Source: Paragyromitra xinjiangensis (taxonomy: Eukaryota > Ascomycota > Pezizomycetes > Pezizales > Discinaceae). Taken from it: a stretch of DNA of 64,000 nt. Each line of letters opens with the position of its first letter. The first letter of the stretch is position 1. Positions 45,606 through 56,923 of the stretch are shown piece by piece. The notes under the pieces were generated by a model. That model was not told where the DNA came from and did no database searches. It saw only the letters and a list, made by a program, of their open reading frames with translations. The stretch covers positions 3,410,001-3,474,000 of the forward strand of contig JBCAMK010000002.1 in assembly GCA_038503065.1 (NCBI GenBank), read 5' to 3'. The position numbers and the translations under genes are program-made.

Positions 45606-46797
45606 ATGGATTCCGCTCGATTCGATTCGGTTTAATTCACTCGACTTTGCCTGTTAAGTTTCAACACTTCAATCGTTTCGACGAAAGACCGGTGATGCAA
45701 CAAAGCTCCGTATTGTATATACTGCTTTCGCATCTTTTTTCCGGCGATAATCTTCTCTTCTCTTGCTCTTTTATCGTCGGTGTTTATTGTTTTTCGGGCG
45801 GGTATTTTTTTATTGCTTTTATACATCGTCGATTGGATCTGCGTGGCGTCTTTTATCTTTTAGCGTTTCTTTTTTGTATTTGTTTACGTGCTGGGCTGGA
45901 CGGTTATTTTTTTGTTTTGGCGGGGAAGTGGAATCTTCATCAACAAACATCAAAAAGTAAAAAAAGGCGAGGCGAAAAAAAAGTTTGGGAACGGGGATTT
46001 GGAACTATGGACTATGGATTGTTTTTTTTGTTTCTTTCTATTCATCGGTGTTAGGATATTGGGAGCTGTGGATCATTTGGGTCTTGTCTTCTACTGTTTT
46101 GTATGACGAATCTTGAGGCTGAGACTTCTGTATATTGCTTCCTGCCTCCTTGTATGATAAAGTGGTCTAGGTGATAGGTGATAATTGGGGGCTGGCACAG
46201 CGTAACGAATTTCATTCACACTTGATCAACAATTATTCAAAAGCATCTTCTCATTCCCAAGTGGGTCCTTCTCCTTCCTAAGTAAATTCCTAAGTGGATT
46301 CCTCGAGTAGTAGACACCGAAAATGAATACCTAGCTTGGAATGGGTCACCACTACGCCAACACCCACCTCTTGATACCTGCCCAACATAGAAGAAAAAGG
46401 CTTAAAAAGTAGAAGCAAAAAGCAAAGCAAAACCGGGGGATATCTAGAAGCAAGTATAAAATAGATACAGAAAGCCAAAAGTGACGATGCGTAACCGGGA
46501 ACTATGGAAAAACTGGAGTTACATGATACAGGCAAGGAATCCCACAAGGTGCCGGTAGTTACGCATGTGCAAGGTTCCTCCTTACCTACCCCGCAAACGT
46601 CCTACATGGCCATAGCGCAATTAATCAGGAAGCCTCCTTAAAACAGAACCAGTAAGAACTCCATAAAACGCACACTGCAAATGGCCCTATTTCTTCGGTA
46701 AAGCACGGCAACCGACCGATACAACATGATCTTTTTAATATCCCTTCCGCGGCACTAAAATGCTAGTAGCGTGACACGGCCGAAGTCTTGCACGGGT
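45606..46797. other. Intergenic between convergent genes
   Basis: The 5' half is extremely T-rich and is probably the 3' UTR and terminator region of the Par32-like gene. Frames such as 45569-46054 come from this composition. No gene seen. Confidence 0.55.
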
Positions 46798-48594
46798 CTA
46801 CGAGCTAAATTTTGTGTGGATAATTTCCGGATTCTCATGCCAGTCATCGATGCTCACCCACATCTAAAACAAGTACGACAAGTCAGCCTAATATATCCTT
46901 CGTGTGATGATGTGACGCTAGGTAGAAATCGCGTTCGCGGAAATACTAGCCCCACACGTGTCAAGTATGGTTTGCCAGGGAAGATTCACACGCCAAGCCG
47001 ACAGGGAAAGCAGTTTTCAACACGTAAAAATAATGCAGTAGTTGTGACCTGAAACGTAAGAGGAGACATGGTGGAGCCGGCTCAACTGTCCGGCGTCGAT
47101 CATTTTTTACCGAATGGGAAGAAATTAAAGAATTGCGGGAGAATTGCACAAAACTGACCTTTCTAAACGTGCTCAACCCCGCCAGAATCGACCCTCCAAT
47201 CCATGTACTGTATTTTCGCTCTGGTGGTGCAAATATTTTGATTTTCATATCCTTGACGGCTAGACGTCGTACTTCGGAAAGAAGGCGGTCGCCAAATCCT
47301 ATGTGTTGTCGCGACACGGTTAGCTGCTGAAGTGGAACAGACGCGCATATAATGGTGCATAATAGCGCACATATAAAGTGCAGTACTACGGAAACCATAT
47401 TTTCTTACGAGATAAGGCGCAAAAAAACGAGTCAGTATAACATACCTTTAGTTAGGGTGGACCCGCCTGATAGAACAATATTGCCAAATAATGACTTTCT
47501 CAGGTCCATGTCCGTTCTGTTGATGGCGTCTACAACGATTTGGTGGATCCCTGGGTACTCGAGTCCGATGATTTCGGGGTCAAACAATATTTCCGGAGCT
47601 CTAAAACGTTCCGAGCCAAGCTATCCCAATACGCAGTGTTAATGGGAAACTTCTGTTGCATGCAATATGGGTACCTTACCCGCAAGACATGGCCATCAGG
47701 CAGACGATATTCCTCAACTCTACCTGACCCACCACCAGCCCATTCCTTTTCTTCTTTCTTTGGATCCGAGGCAATATAACATGTCTTCTCCTTCATCAAC
47801 CGTACAACTTCTTTCTCCGCGGAGGTATGGAATACAGCTCCAGCTTTCCGTAGCAAGACTTGAAGGTGTTCAGTCACGTCACGGCCAGCGACATCGATAC
47901 GGCGAATAGCAGAAGGCATTGCAAATCCTTCGTAAACGGGGACGGCATGTGATACTCCATCACCGGAGTCGAGAACTATTCCAGTCGTTCGTCCGGAAGC
48001 ATATCTAGAGGAAACAGCACAGCCACGTCAGCAACCGTACTTATCTTTTATATGAACTTAAAGGACTGGGCAGCAAACAGTGACAGGACGGCTTGTATAG
48101 AAGTGAATAAAGCAGGCACATTAAAGGTTTCGAAAAAAATCTGAGCAGCTGTATCTCTATTCGTTCTGGGATTCAACGGTGCTTCTGTCAAAAGCACTGG
48201 ATGCTAACCCATGACCCTAATTAGCTCCCCCTCTCGCGGCACCTCCGAGACAGTATTCATCTTGAAACCAAATCCACAAGCTTACCTCTTCAGATAGTGT
48301 TTTTAACTCTTCGCTGTAGATATACTGCCAGATCCTCTCCATATCATCCCAATCCGTAACTATCCCGTGCTCTAGCGGATATTTAATCTTGAGCAATCCA
48401 CGCAGCTCCTGTGCTCGAGATCCAATGAATACATCCCCCTCTAACGCTCCGGCAAGTACTCTTGTATGTTTCGGTCGTCCAACAAATGAAGGGAAGAAGC
48501 ATTTCGGAAGGTCTTCACCGGCGAATCCAGCTTTGATGGTCCCAGAGCCGTTGTCGATGACGACGGGCTGATTATGGAGGGAATCGAGGGCCAT
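46798..48594 (-). CDS. ARP1: Centractin, actin-related protein Arp1 (dynactin)
   Basis: The model is complement(46798..46863, 47159..47298, 47446..47620, 47680..48004, 48079..48203, 48286..48594), 379 aa, close to the usual 376-384. Arp1 forms the short filament of dynactin, the activator of dynein. Motifs in order: [17 protein letters not shown] (phosphate 1 loop), [90 protein letters not shown] (phosphate 2), [32 protein letters not shown] and [13 protein letters not shown]. The last exon gives [25 protein letters not shown] and the short C-terminus separate Arp1 from actin. The final intron is long (295 nt); the others are 59-147 nt. The start is the ATG at 48594. Confidence 0.93.
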
Positions 48595-48897
48595 TGCGGG
48601 GTCCACACGGTGAACTTGACGACCTCAACGCAACGCAATTCAAAGCTCCCGGGCAGATAAATTGGCGGAAAACCAAACAAAGAAGCTCGCTATAAGCGGA
48701 CAATTTGAGACGAGATGGAATTGAAAATGAGTAGACAGCTAGTGGTGATGGTTCCTGGACGCGTTGATAATTCTCCTGTGTTGGCAATAAGAGCCCCTGG
48801 TTACCCTGCATGCCAAGACTAGCAGATCCCCCACATACAAATTTGCCTGTCCTGTCAATCATTTCAGCACTCCATCACCAAAACATCAACCATAGCT
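48595..48897. promoter_or_regulatory. Short divergent promoter, ARP1 / URA4
   Basis: Only 303 bp separate the ARP1 and dihydroorotase start codons, so both promoters and leaders must share this interval. I see no clear TATA or known factor site that can be assigned with confidence. Confidence 0.6.
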
Positions 48898-50023
48898 ATG
48901 GGCTCGATTGAATTACCCCCAGCCGCAGACTTTCATGTCCATCTCCGTGATGGCAGTATGATGGAAACTGTTGTTCCCACGATCAGACAGGGTGGTGTTT
49001 CTCTAGTCTATGTTATGGTGGGTACATAATTGCAGCTTCCCCGCCATACCTCGGGGGTGTTTATTATACCAACATTTACTACAGCCAAACCTCATCCCAC
49101 CTATTACTACCGTGGACCAAGCTTTATCATATCACAAAAAGCTCGCCTCTATAGATAATTCAGTCAATTACTTGATGACGCTATATCTTACCCCCGAAAT
49201 CACCCCGTCAGTTATCGCCGAGGCCGCAAAGACTAATGTTATTACCGGCATTAAGTCTTATCCCAAAGGCCTAACTACAAATTCCGAGGGCGGTGTCGTT
49301 TCGTATATCCAATACTATCCCGTCTTTGCTGCGATGGAAGAACATGACATGGTACTCAACCTCCATGGCGAATCCCCGTCTTCGGAAACTACCACTGTTC
49401 TCAATGCCGAAGAAACCTTCCTCCCTACTTTGTTCGATCTCCATGAGAAATTCCCAAAGCTGCGGATAGTGCTTGAGCATTGCACAACAGCCGCAGCCGT
49501 AGAAGCCGTCAAGAAGTGTGGCCCTACGGTAGCCGCGACGATCACCGCACATCACTTATACCTGACCATCGATCAATGGGCCGATAACCCACATTGTTTC
49601 TGTAAACCAGTTGCAAAACTGCCCTCCGATCGTGCGGCCCTTGTAGCAGCTGCTACGTCCGGCGATCCGAAGTTCTTCCTAGGAACCGATTCGGCACCAC
49701 ATCCGAAGTCGGCCAAGGTTGGGACGAAAACTGGCAAAACGGCTGCTGGTGTGTTTACACAACCGTACGCTGTTCAGTACGTTGCTAGCGCGTTCGATAA
49801 GGTTGGGAAGGTGGATAAGTTGAAGGGATTTGCATGTGATTTTGGAAGAGCATTTTATAAGATCAGCGAGAAGAATCTAGAGGCCAAACATAACAAAAAT
49901 GGGATAATCATATTGACTAAAGAGCCAGGGGTAACTGTTGTGGAAGAAATTGGACAAGGAGAGGGAGTGGTTGTGCCGTTTCGTGCCGGAGAGAAGGTTT
50001 GGGGTTTAGAATGGAAAGCATGA
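48898..50023 (+). CDS. URA4: Dihydroorotase
   Basis: The model is 48898..49017 and 49085..50023, 352 aa, with one 67-nt intron. The enzyme closes N-carbamoyl-aspartate to dihydroorotate, step three of pyrimidine synthesis, in the cytosol. It is the monofunctional class II (PyrC) type found in fungi. Zinc ligands are all present: HVH (His13, His15) in ADFHVHLRDG, the carboxylated Lys97 in GIKSYPKG, His134 (LNLHGE), His172 (LEHCTT) and Asp242 (LGTDSAPH). Arg17 follows the HxH motif as usual. The intron falls between YVM and PNLIPP, restoring the substrate-binding Asn. The C-terminus reads EKVWGLEWKA. It is complete and apparently active. Confidence 0.95.
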
Positions 50024-50585
50024 TTTCCTCCGTCTGTGGCGTGATAGCATCAATGATTTGGGAGTTTATTGATAGAAAGATAGGCTTTGGTGTTTATCCG
50101 GATATGCATAAAACGAGAGTAGCAAGTTTTGAAAGAATTATTGTGGGCTTCAGCATCACGTGATAACATTCGAGTGATAGGTTGTGAACACGATTGGCGA
50201 TTGATTGGTTGGTTGATTAATTCATTAGGTATATCTAACTACCTAGGTTATGGTACTATTGTATCTGGTGATGGCTACTCTGTCAGGAAGACATAAACTT
50301 AGGTAAATTTTCGAGCATCATAGGCACCCCCGAAAAAACGCACAAAACAAAACAAAACGGGACTTAAGCAAAACACATGATAGCTTCAGGCAACAAACTT
50401 CAAACAGCTCTCAAAAATCAAACAACATAATGCCTTCAAAGCCACGAGTCAGAACGCATAACTTCAAAATGACAAAACCAACAATATAATGACCTCAACC
50501 AAAGGAAACCCAATAAACAATTTAATAGCTCAACCTGCCTTTCCCTTGCTAATCTACATGTATTCTTCTCGCCTTAAAAAAAGAA
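50024..50585. other. 3' flank of URA4
   Basis: No gene is seen. About 50217-50312 resembles 53277-53372 (see repeat entry). Confidence 0.5.
50217..50312. repeat. Diverged repeat, copy 1
   Basis: This stretch matches 53277-53372 in the same orientation over about 95 bp (AATTCATTA-GTA-ATCTAAC-ACCT and onward), with many C/T and A/G differences and small gaps. It lies just after the dihydroorotase stop codon. It could be a dispersed repeat or a local duplication. Confidence 0.55.
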
Positions 50586-50688
50586 TGCGCCGTAAGGGAC
50601 TCGAACCCTTCCCAGTTGCTAACTCAGATTCGGGCGATTATCCGAATCATGATGGAAGGCAACTATGCTACCCCTGCACCAACGGCGC
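50586..50688 (-). tRNA. tRNA-Gly(TCC) with 32-nt intron
   Basis: The minus strand folds as a tRNA. The 7-bp acceptor stem (GCGCCGT with ACGGCGC) is perfect, with discriminator A. The D-arm is GGTGCAGGGGTAGCA. The anticodon stem is GTTGC/GCAAC with loop CTTCCA..A. The T-arm AAGGG-TTCGAGT-CCCTT is perfect and includes the B box. The anticodon TCC (50654-50656) reads GGA glycine codons. A 32-nt intron at 50621-50652 sits after position 37, the canonical place. The mature length is 71 nt before CCA addition. Confidence 0.95.
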
Positions 50689-53594
50689 GACATGATTATC
50701 TTAGGTACCTACTTACCATAGAACTTGCATAGGCACAAAGATGAGCGAAGGGCCGGGTCTAATTTTCCACCTTAGGGAGCTCTTTTGGATTCGCCTAGAC
50801 CCCGTGGATTATTCCCTCTCATGCCTTGAATGCTCTCATTGGCTTCCTTACACCTAGCACTACCATCTGTGTTGTAGGTTCAGTTTATTGGGTGTTTAGG
50901 TACGGTATTTGGCATGCGGTAGTCTATGTTCTTCGCAGTTAGTTAGGGTAAAACGTCACCATAATTTCTGTGCTGGGAAAGTACCTCACCCTATTCTGGG
51001 GGCTAAGTATTAAGAGAGAAGACCAACTTCGTGCCAGACTTCTGAATAGATGCGAAGTGCATATTTCTTGCTACCCATTCCGATAGCTTTGCAAAAAGTT
51101 TCACCCCCTTTATAAGATTAACAAATACGGTTATGGTTTGACACATCTCAGCACTTTTTTCGATTTCACCATGGCCATCCTGAAGACACCTTGGAAAATA
51201 ACATCAAGGTAATATTAATGTTGGAGTGGGAAGAGAACAACGTGAATTACTGTCTATATAGCCTATATGAGCTGAGAAGGTGGCCCGAGAAGTGTGACTT
51301 TACCGACTCGGAGTATGATTTATTTGGTGCAACCTAGTTTCTTCTTTCAGCGACGAGTGCCTCGAACATTATAGCATTACTGCGTTCTTCTAATGTACCA
51401 CTTACAGGGAGAAACTTTTGCCGCGAAATTTTTTAGGGGTTAGGGCGTAGCAGAAAGTGTTATCGATAGACATCAGGTAACAAGAGGAGCACTTGGGGAA
51501 AGTAGGTATATTTTTCGAGCGACAGAACTCTCATTCTCCAATTTCTACAGTAGACAACGTCCCAAATGTTTTGTGTAGCCTCGGTTATTCCTTCCTTAAC
51601 GTCCACACGGTGGCCAAAAGATTTTCCTCCAAAAATTCGGTTGCGCATCGTGATGAGGCGAGCAAACCCGGTTCTTCTAAGATATATGCTCCCGGAATTG
51701 ATCATCGCTGCAGCCCTACAAGGAGCATATGCCAAGACCTATAGGGAGCTGTGAATGGATAAAGTGGCGTACCCAGGTAAATGTCAGTTACTTGCTTCCT
51801 ATGCCTTCGACTCCTTTAACTACCCGGGGTTAGTGAAATGGGCTTCTCCGCTCGAGCCCTTACTAGGTTGTTGGGGCTTGTAGTTGTCAAAGGTGGATTT
51901 TTGGCACGAGTGATATTCCGTGAAGTGATTTGACGAATGCCGATCTGCAGCTGATTACTATTAGCTCGGCCCTGCTATCACCTTTAAATTTGGGCTTTAA
52001 CTGTTGGGAAACCTCTTACAGAGTCCAGACTTCCCTGGCAGGTATTCGTTACATCATCTAAGACGCGTTTACTGAGAGTTTATAACGGCTAAAGCTAAAA
52101 GCTCTAAGGATTTCTCACCTTCCATTGTACCGCAACCCATACCCCATAGATCGCAAAAGCGCCAAAGGTTTGCTGAAACTCTCGCGCGGTACTGAAAATG
52201 TTAGGCTCATGGTATATGCGAATCAAATCGAGAAATTTTGTTATCTCTAGCTCGCTAGGTCTCGAAAGGCCATGATTCCGATGCTTACTGAATATGCAAT
52301 TTTTGGCGCTTCAAAATCGTACTAGTACATTATTGTGAGCTTGTATTCGCTAAGCATTACAATTACATAAATCATACTGAATATTCATGACAATCACCAT
52401 AACTGTGCCAGCTAGTAATACAGCCCTGATGTTGGTTTTGAGCCCGCTACTACATGCAGCTTAAGTAGTAATAGTATGTTGACTACTCTTCTTAGTGCTT
52501 CGTCGATACGAGTTTGGCGCCCGCTCGCGGGACTGCCCTGGCCACTAACGCTGAATTTATGGCCACCGGCGGCGACTCTAGCAAGTAAAAAACTACTAGC
52601 TTCATATCAAGCCCAATTAATATGATAACGGTATCTTCAAATTCATTCTTGATTCTAGCTCCGCAGGATCTAGCATGACAGCTTTGACAAGGTAATTGTC
52701 TAGTTCGTTGATTCTCGTCAAATATTGACAAACAACTAAGCCTGCGGAGCCCCGCCTCGCCCAGACGGCCAAGCACCGAAGATCATAACCCACAAGGCAA
52801 ATTCGCAAAGTCGAACTCATAAATAGTCCATCTGTTTAGTATGAAAGACGATAAGTGATGCAAGGAGTTTATGATCCCCAAACGCCGTATGGAGTGCTGT
52901 GATAGGCCTGGTATATTTAGCACATCACCTGCATGTATAGTGGTCGATCACACTGATACTAAATAGCAGTTTCCGAAGCACAGCCTCTAACAGTTCACTA
53001 TCGGCCGCCGCGCCGTTCGCAGGTTCAATAACATGGTCAAACGTGTCTAACCTTGGCACTGATATCGCCCACGTCGGAGCTCGGCCTGTCGGCATTAATT
53101 GAACCTTACCCAAGCCTTCACTATATATCCTGGCGTCACGTAGGCTTCAACATTGCTGCTGGGTTTCTGTCTCGCCCATTGCAGGTACAGTTTAGACTCA
53201 GAACACGGAGGTCTCTAGAAGAAGTACAAACTCAGTGATTCGAAGTTGTGCTCTGCTCAAAGTAGTGATGATGATGAATTCATTAAGTACATCTAACCAC
53301 CTGGTTGTGGCACTAATACACTCTGGAAGTGATCATTCTGCTAGGAAAACGTACACTTGAATAAGTCTTTGGACAGCGCAGTCACCCCTACACCTGCTTG
53401 AAGTGGTGCTCGTAACGTGGTTTCGTATTTGAATGGTGATAGCTCTACAGCAACATGAGCGATTACGGGTCTATTCATCTAACCCAAATTATATCCTTGA
53501 GCAAGTGTTTTGGAACCATGAATTGCAATTGGTGGATAACTCCGATGGAGAATTTATTTCGGCCGAGTGATTAGTAGTGATGCAATATATGTGC
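50689..53594. other. Gene-poor region
   Basis: No gene supported. Open frames at 51460-51754 and 52492-52820 overlap on both strands and show no motif. The repeat copy at 53277-53372 lies here. Confidence 0.5.
53277..53372. repeat. Diverged repeat, copy 2
   Basis: This is the partner of 50217-50312, same orientation, about 3 kb away. Most differences appear to be transitions, as expected for an old copy or for repeat-directed mutation. No coding content. Confidence 0.55.
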
Positions 53595-53861
53595 CTAGTA
53601 CTCGGTGTATGGGATTAGATGAATTATGTACTTTTCTGACCTCTCCAGCCTGACCCTGGAAGCAACATTTCCCCAGACCGCCTCGTTATAGTACATACAC
53701 TCTACCAAGCTCCTCAAAGGTCCCCGGGGGTGATGAGATAGGTTCTCCATATCCAAATACACAACTTCATCCCCGCAGCTCTGAACATTCCCCGGAATCC
53801 GGGACAACCCAAGTTCCGATCCCCAAACAGTGCAGCATCCTACCGATAAATTATAATCCAT
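53595..53861 (-). CDS. Possible small ORF, unknown
   Basis: This is an 88-codon frame from the ATG at 53861, starting MDYNLSVGCC and ending HLIPYTEY. Its composition is protein-like (EVVYLDMENLSHHPRGPL; RSLVECMYYNEAVWGNVASR), better than other small frames nearby, and the frame stays open some codons upstream of the ATG. There is no signal peptide or known motif. It may be an exon or remnant of a larger gene. It lies downstream of ORM on the same strand. Confidence 0.3.
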   Translation of the reverse strand: MDYNLSVGCCTVWGSELGLSRIPGNVQSCGDEVVYLDMENLSHHPRGPLRSLVECMYYNEAVWGNVASRVRLERSEKYIIHLIPYTEY

Positions 53862-54789
53862 CCCGAACCATCCATCGTCCCACAACCCTAATACACCTCA
53901 ATGCCGTGCTTCCAGCGGCGGGAGCTCCGAGAAGTTACACCACGTCCTACGAGCGTACGTATACACCCCCGATTACTATCGCTATCCCAACCCAATGGAA
54001 GTAAGCCAACCTGACATCCTTGATCACAAATGGAACCCTGCATCACATCCCCACTTTCATCTGAATATTTCGGAAAATTTCCATCCCATTTATCCCGTTG
54101 TTTGCGTAACTACAGAACCAGAAGCCAAAAAAAAAACACAAGAGGAAATACCAGAGCAGTAAAGAGATAAAAAATAAAGACCCCACCTCCAGTCGCTACC
54201 CGAGTACCCCCTCCAACCTGTATGTCGTCCCACCTACTCAACCCCTCATCATCCTCATCGTCACCAGTCCCCACACTAACCCGGTCTACCAAACTTCATT
54301 TCCAACGGTAGAGAAAAAAGGAAGAGAAAAAAAGCCGCTACCAAAACTTAAAGGATAGAAACACTGTAAGGAAACATACAGATGGAGAGACATGTCATAG
54401 CTGGTGGGCAGGTAATGAATAATAAAGTTTGTAATGGATAAAAACGTTTGGGGGGAAATAGAGAGGGAAGGAGCGTGAAAAAGCCACCTTCTGTACAATC
54501 AAAAGCATAGACAAAAAAACAGCTAGGAAATTAAGAGAACAAAAATCAGCACAAGGAGATTACGTAGTTTTATAAAACGCAGATACAAACACGCGCGCGC
54601 TCAGTCAAAAACACAACTCAAAAACTGGGAGGAGGGTGGGGAAACGACAAAAAAAAAACAAATCACAACGCCAGTTATTTTTAAAGTTTAATTCAGCGAG
54701 GTCTCCTCTCTCTCAAATCCGATATCGAAAACACCGCTCTTCTGTTCTTTCATTTTGCATAAAATAAGAATAAATAGATTGAAATTATG
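53862..54789. other. 3' flank of ORM gene
   Basis: A-rich on + (T-rich on the ORM strand), as expected for its 3' UTR. No gene seen. Confidence 0.5.
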
Positions 54790-55771
54790 CTACTCTTCTT
54801 CCGGAACGGTAAACAGCGCTACTCTCATGCGATGGCTCTAGAATTGGATAAGTAATGTTAGCATGGTATACGTAAGTGACACTAGTGAGTCAACACGTGA
54901 GATCATGTGACATGGTGTGTGCTTCGGAGAAGGAATTGGGAAATAGCCGGACAAAGAGAGGACACATATGCAGTGAATGAGGGGCGCAAACTAAGCAAAA
55001 ATTTAAACATACCGAGGGTAATTTGGGAATCACAACGGCTAGTACGGCAAGAGTGTTGATAATGAAATACGTCAAATCATAGTGTGTGTAATGTGTGCTC
55101 ATTAGGAACCTACGATATAGCAAAGATATCAATATACATCCAACAACTTCAGGATTCTCGGGAAATTGATTGTTCGCGCAGGTTCGGATGAGACTTACAA
55201 TACTATTGGTACCGTCAACAAGAATTTCTTTGTAGGGGTGTACTGATCCCCGTTGTCGATCTGCTCCCACATGTTTAGATTATCGTAGGCCCCCGCGTTG
55301 AACTCGAATGGAATTCCCTGAACCCAATGGAACATAAGGAATGATGCCTATAGCGCTTCCCCATCAGTACTTCCCATCTTCCCCACAGTAGTCTTCCCCC
55401 ACCACCTCTTATCCTTTCCCCGGAGATAGGATTGTAGGTACATACCATCATATACGAAATGTTCGTCAGTGTCCAGCTAGTCTCCTGAGACACCCCCGGC
55501 ATAGTATCATAGAATATCTTCAGAGCAATAATTAAAACAACATGAATCCCCCAAGCACCTGAAACATGTCCATCCCCGTCAGCTTGTTCTTATCCGCTTA
55601 AGAGATCTGCCCCGGGACACGCGAAGAACACCCACCTTTGCTGTTGACCCAGCTCGCGTTCAAATTCGGCAATGCAGCCTGATCGGATCGCTGTTCGATC
55701 GTCTCTGGAGGTTCTTTGTATATCAGAGAGCTGGAACGGCGTCTTCGACCGGCCTGGTTGGCGTCCGCCAT
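54790..55771 (-). CDS. ORM1: Orm1/2 (ORMDL) sphingolipid regulator
   Basis: The model is complement(54790..54837, 55013..55109, 55199..55347, 55446..55558, 55636..55771), 180 aa, five exons, introns 77, 98, 89 and 175 nt. Orm proteins sit in the ER membrane and restrain serine palmitoyltransferase. The N-terminus has a Ser cluster after Arg residues (RRRRSSSLIY), matching the kinase target region that releases inhibition in yeast. Then come LNASWVNSKGAWGIHVVLIIALKIFYD, PGVSQETSWTLTNISYM, FLMFHWVQGIPFEFNAGAYDNLNMWEQID, QYTPTKKFL and LMSTHYTHYDLTYFIINTLA, all family hallmarks. The last exon supplies HRMRVALFTVPEEE. About four membrane segments. Complete. Confidence 0.94.
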
Positions 55772-56923
55772 GGCGCCGGCGGAAGGGGGGGTAGTGCGGG
55801 GGAGAAGAAGGGAGTGAATTTTGAGGTTGTGGGGGGGAAGTTGCCTAGAGAGGCGACTGGTTGTCGAGTTGAGTCGAGAACAAGGCTGAGGCTTAGGGAA
55901 GATGGAGGGATGGATGGTTGTCGTGTGTTCGTTGGGTGGATACGGTTGTCAAGACGGGTAAAGATGCACGTGGGTAGAATATGTGGTGAAGACAGACAGA
56001 TATGGTAGCTACATGTGCTGAAGAGAGAGACCCGAGATGGAGAAAGGAGAGAGCACGGTCAGTGGGAGGGTCAAGTTATCGGAGAGGCGGGTAACGGAAG
56101 AGGCGGTATTAGTCGACTTTCGTATAAAGGAGAAGAAGAAACGCGAGAGAATTCGGAAGAGAGAAGCCCGTCTATTTGCCTTCTGACTACAATCTCGTCT
56201 GTTCTGGAAAGAGTAACAGGCGATGAGATGGAACGAGAATCGAGATGGATGAAGCACAATTGCAGACGAGGCAAGCAGCCTCAATCAAATTGGGAAAACT
56301 CGTTCTTTTACTCCTTGGCAAAACGACCGTGCATCATCATCGGACTAGAGTTCTTACAGACACGCGAGATTTGTCTCCTTTTTCCTAAGTTAGGACGCGA
56401 CTCAATCTACGGATAGGTAACATGTGCAAAAAGGAACGAAATCTGGCACCCTGGAAGAAGGAGAAGTTGTGCCGCTGGGCCACAGATTAGCTGATTGATT
56501 GATTGATTGCTGGTGCTCAGCCCGGGCTCCGGGACCGGCAATCCATGCACGAGACGACAGCAGCGTGAGGAAGGAAGAAAAAAGTAAAGCGACGTGGAAA
56601 AACTTCTTGCCCAGCGCCTCCTCAAATGCACCCTGCAGTGCTTAGAATCCAACAAATATCTGTTTCCCCATCTCCAGCAGCATTCCACATTCGTGTCCCC
56701 GCATACATACGGGTAACTGCACGACCACGGTTCTTGGCTCCACCGAGGCAACCCCTACAACGTCGTTGTCGATTACATACCTACAACACCGTCTAGGCAG
56801 AACAACGAACACCACCACAAAATACTCGGTCATCATTCATAATCTAACCCTTTTCGCATCGCGCACAGCTAGCGATTGCGCGTAGTGATAATTGTCTTCT
56901 AGGTCCTGTCTATAGTCTTTGTG
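55772..56923. promoter_or_regulatory. Divergent promoter region, ORM / AIR
   Basis: This is a 1.15-kb interval between divergent start codons. It is purine-rich on + from about 56010 to 56290 (CT-rich for ORM). Frames at 56009-56416 follow this composition. I call no gene. Confidence 0.5.

Noticed and set aside
45569..46054. 161-codon frame downstream of the Par32-like gene
   Set aside because: It overlaps the end of that gene in another frame and is Phe/Leu-rich because of the T-rich 3' UTR.
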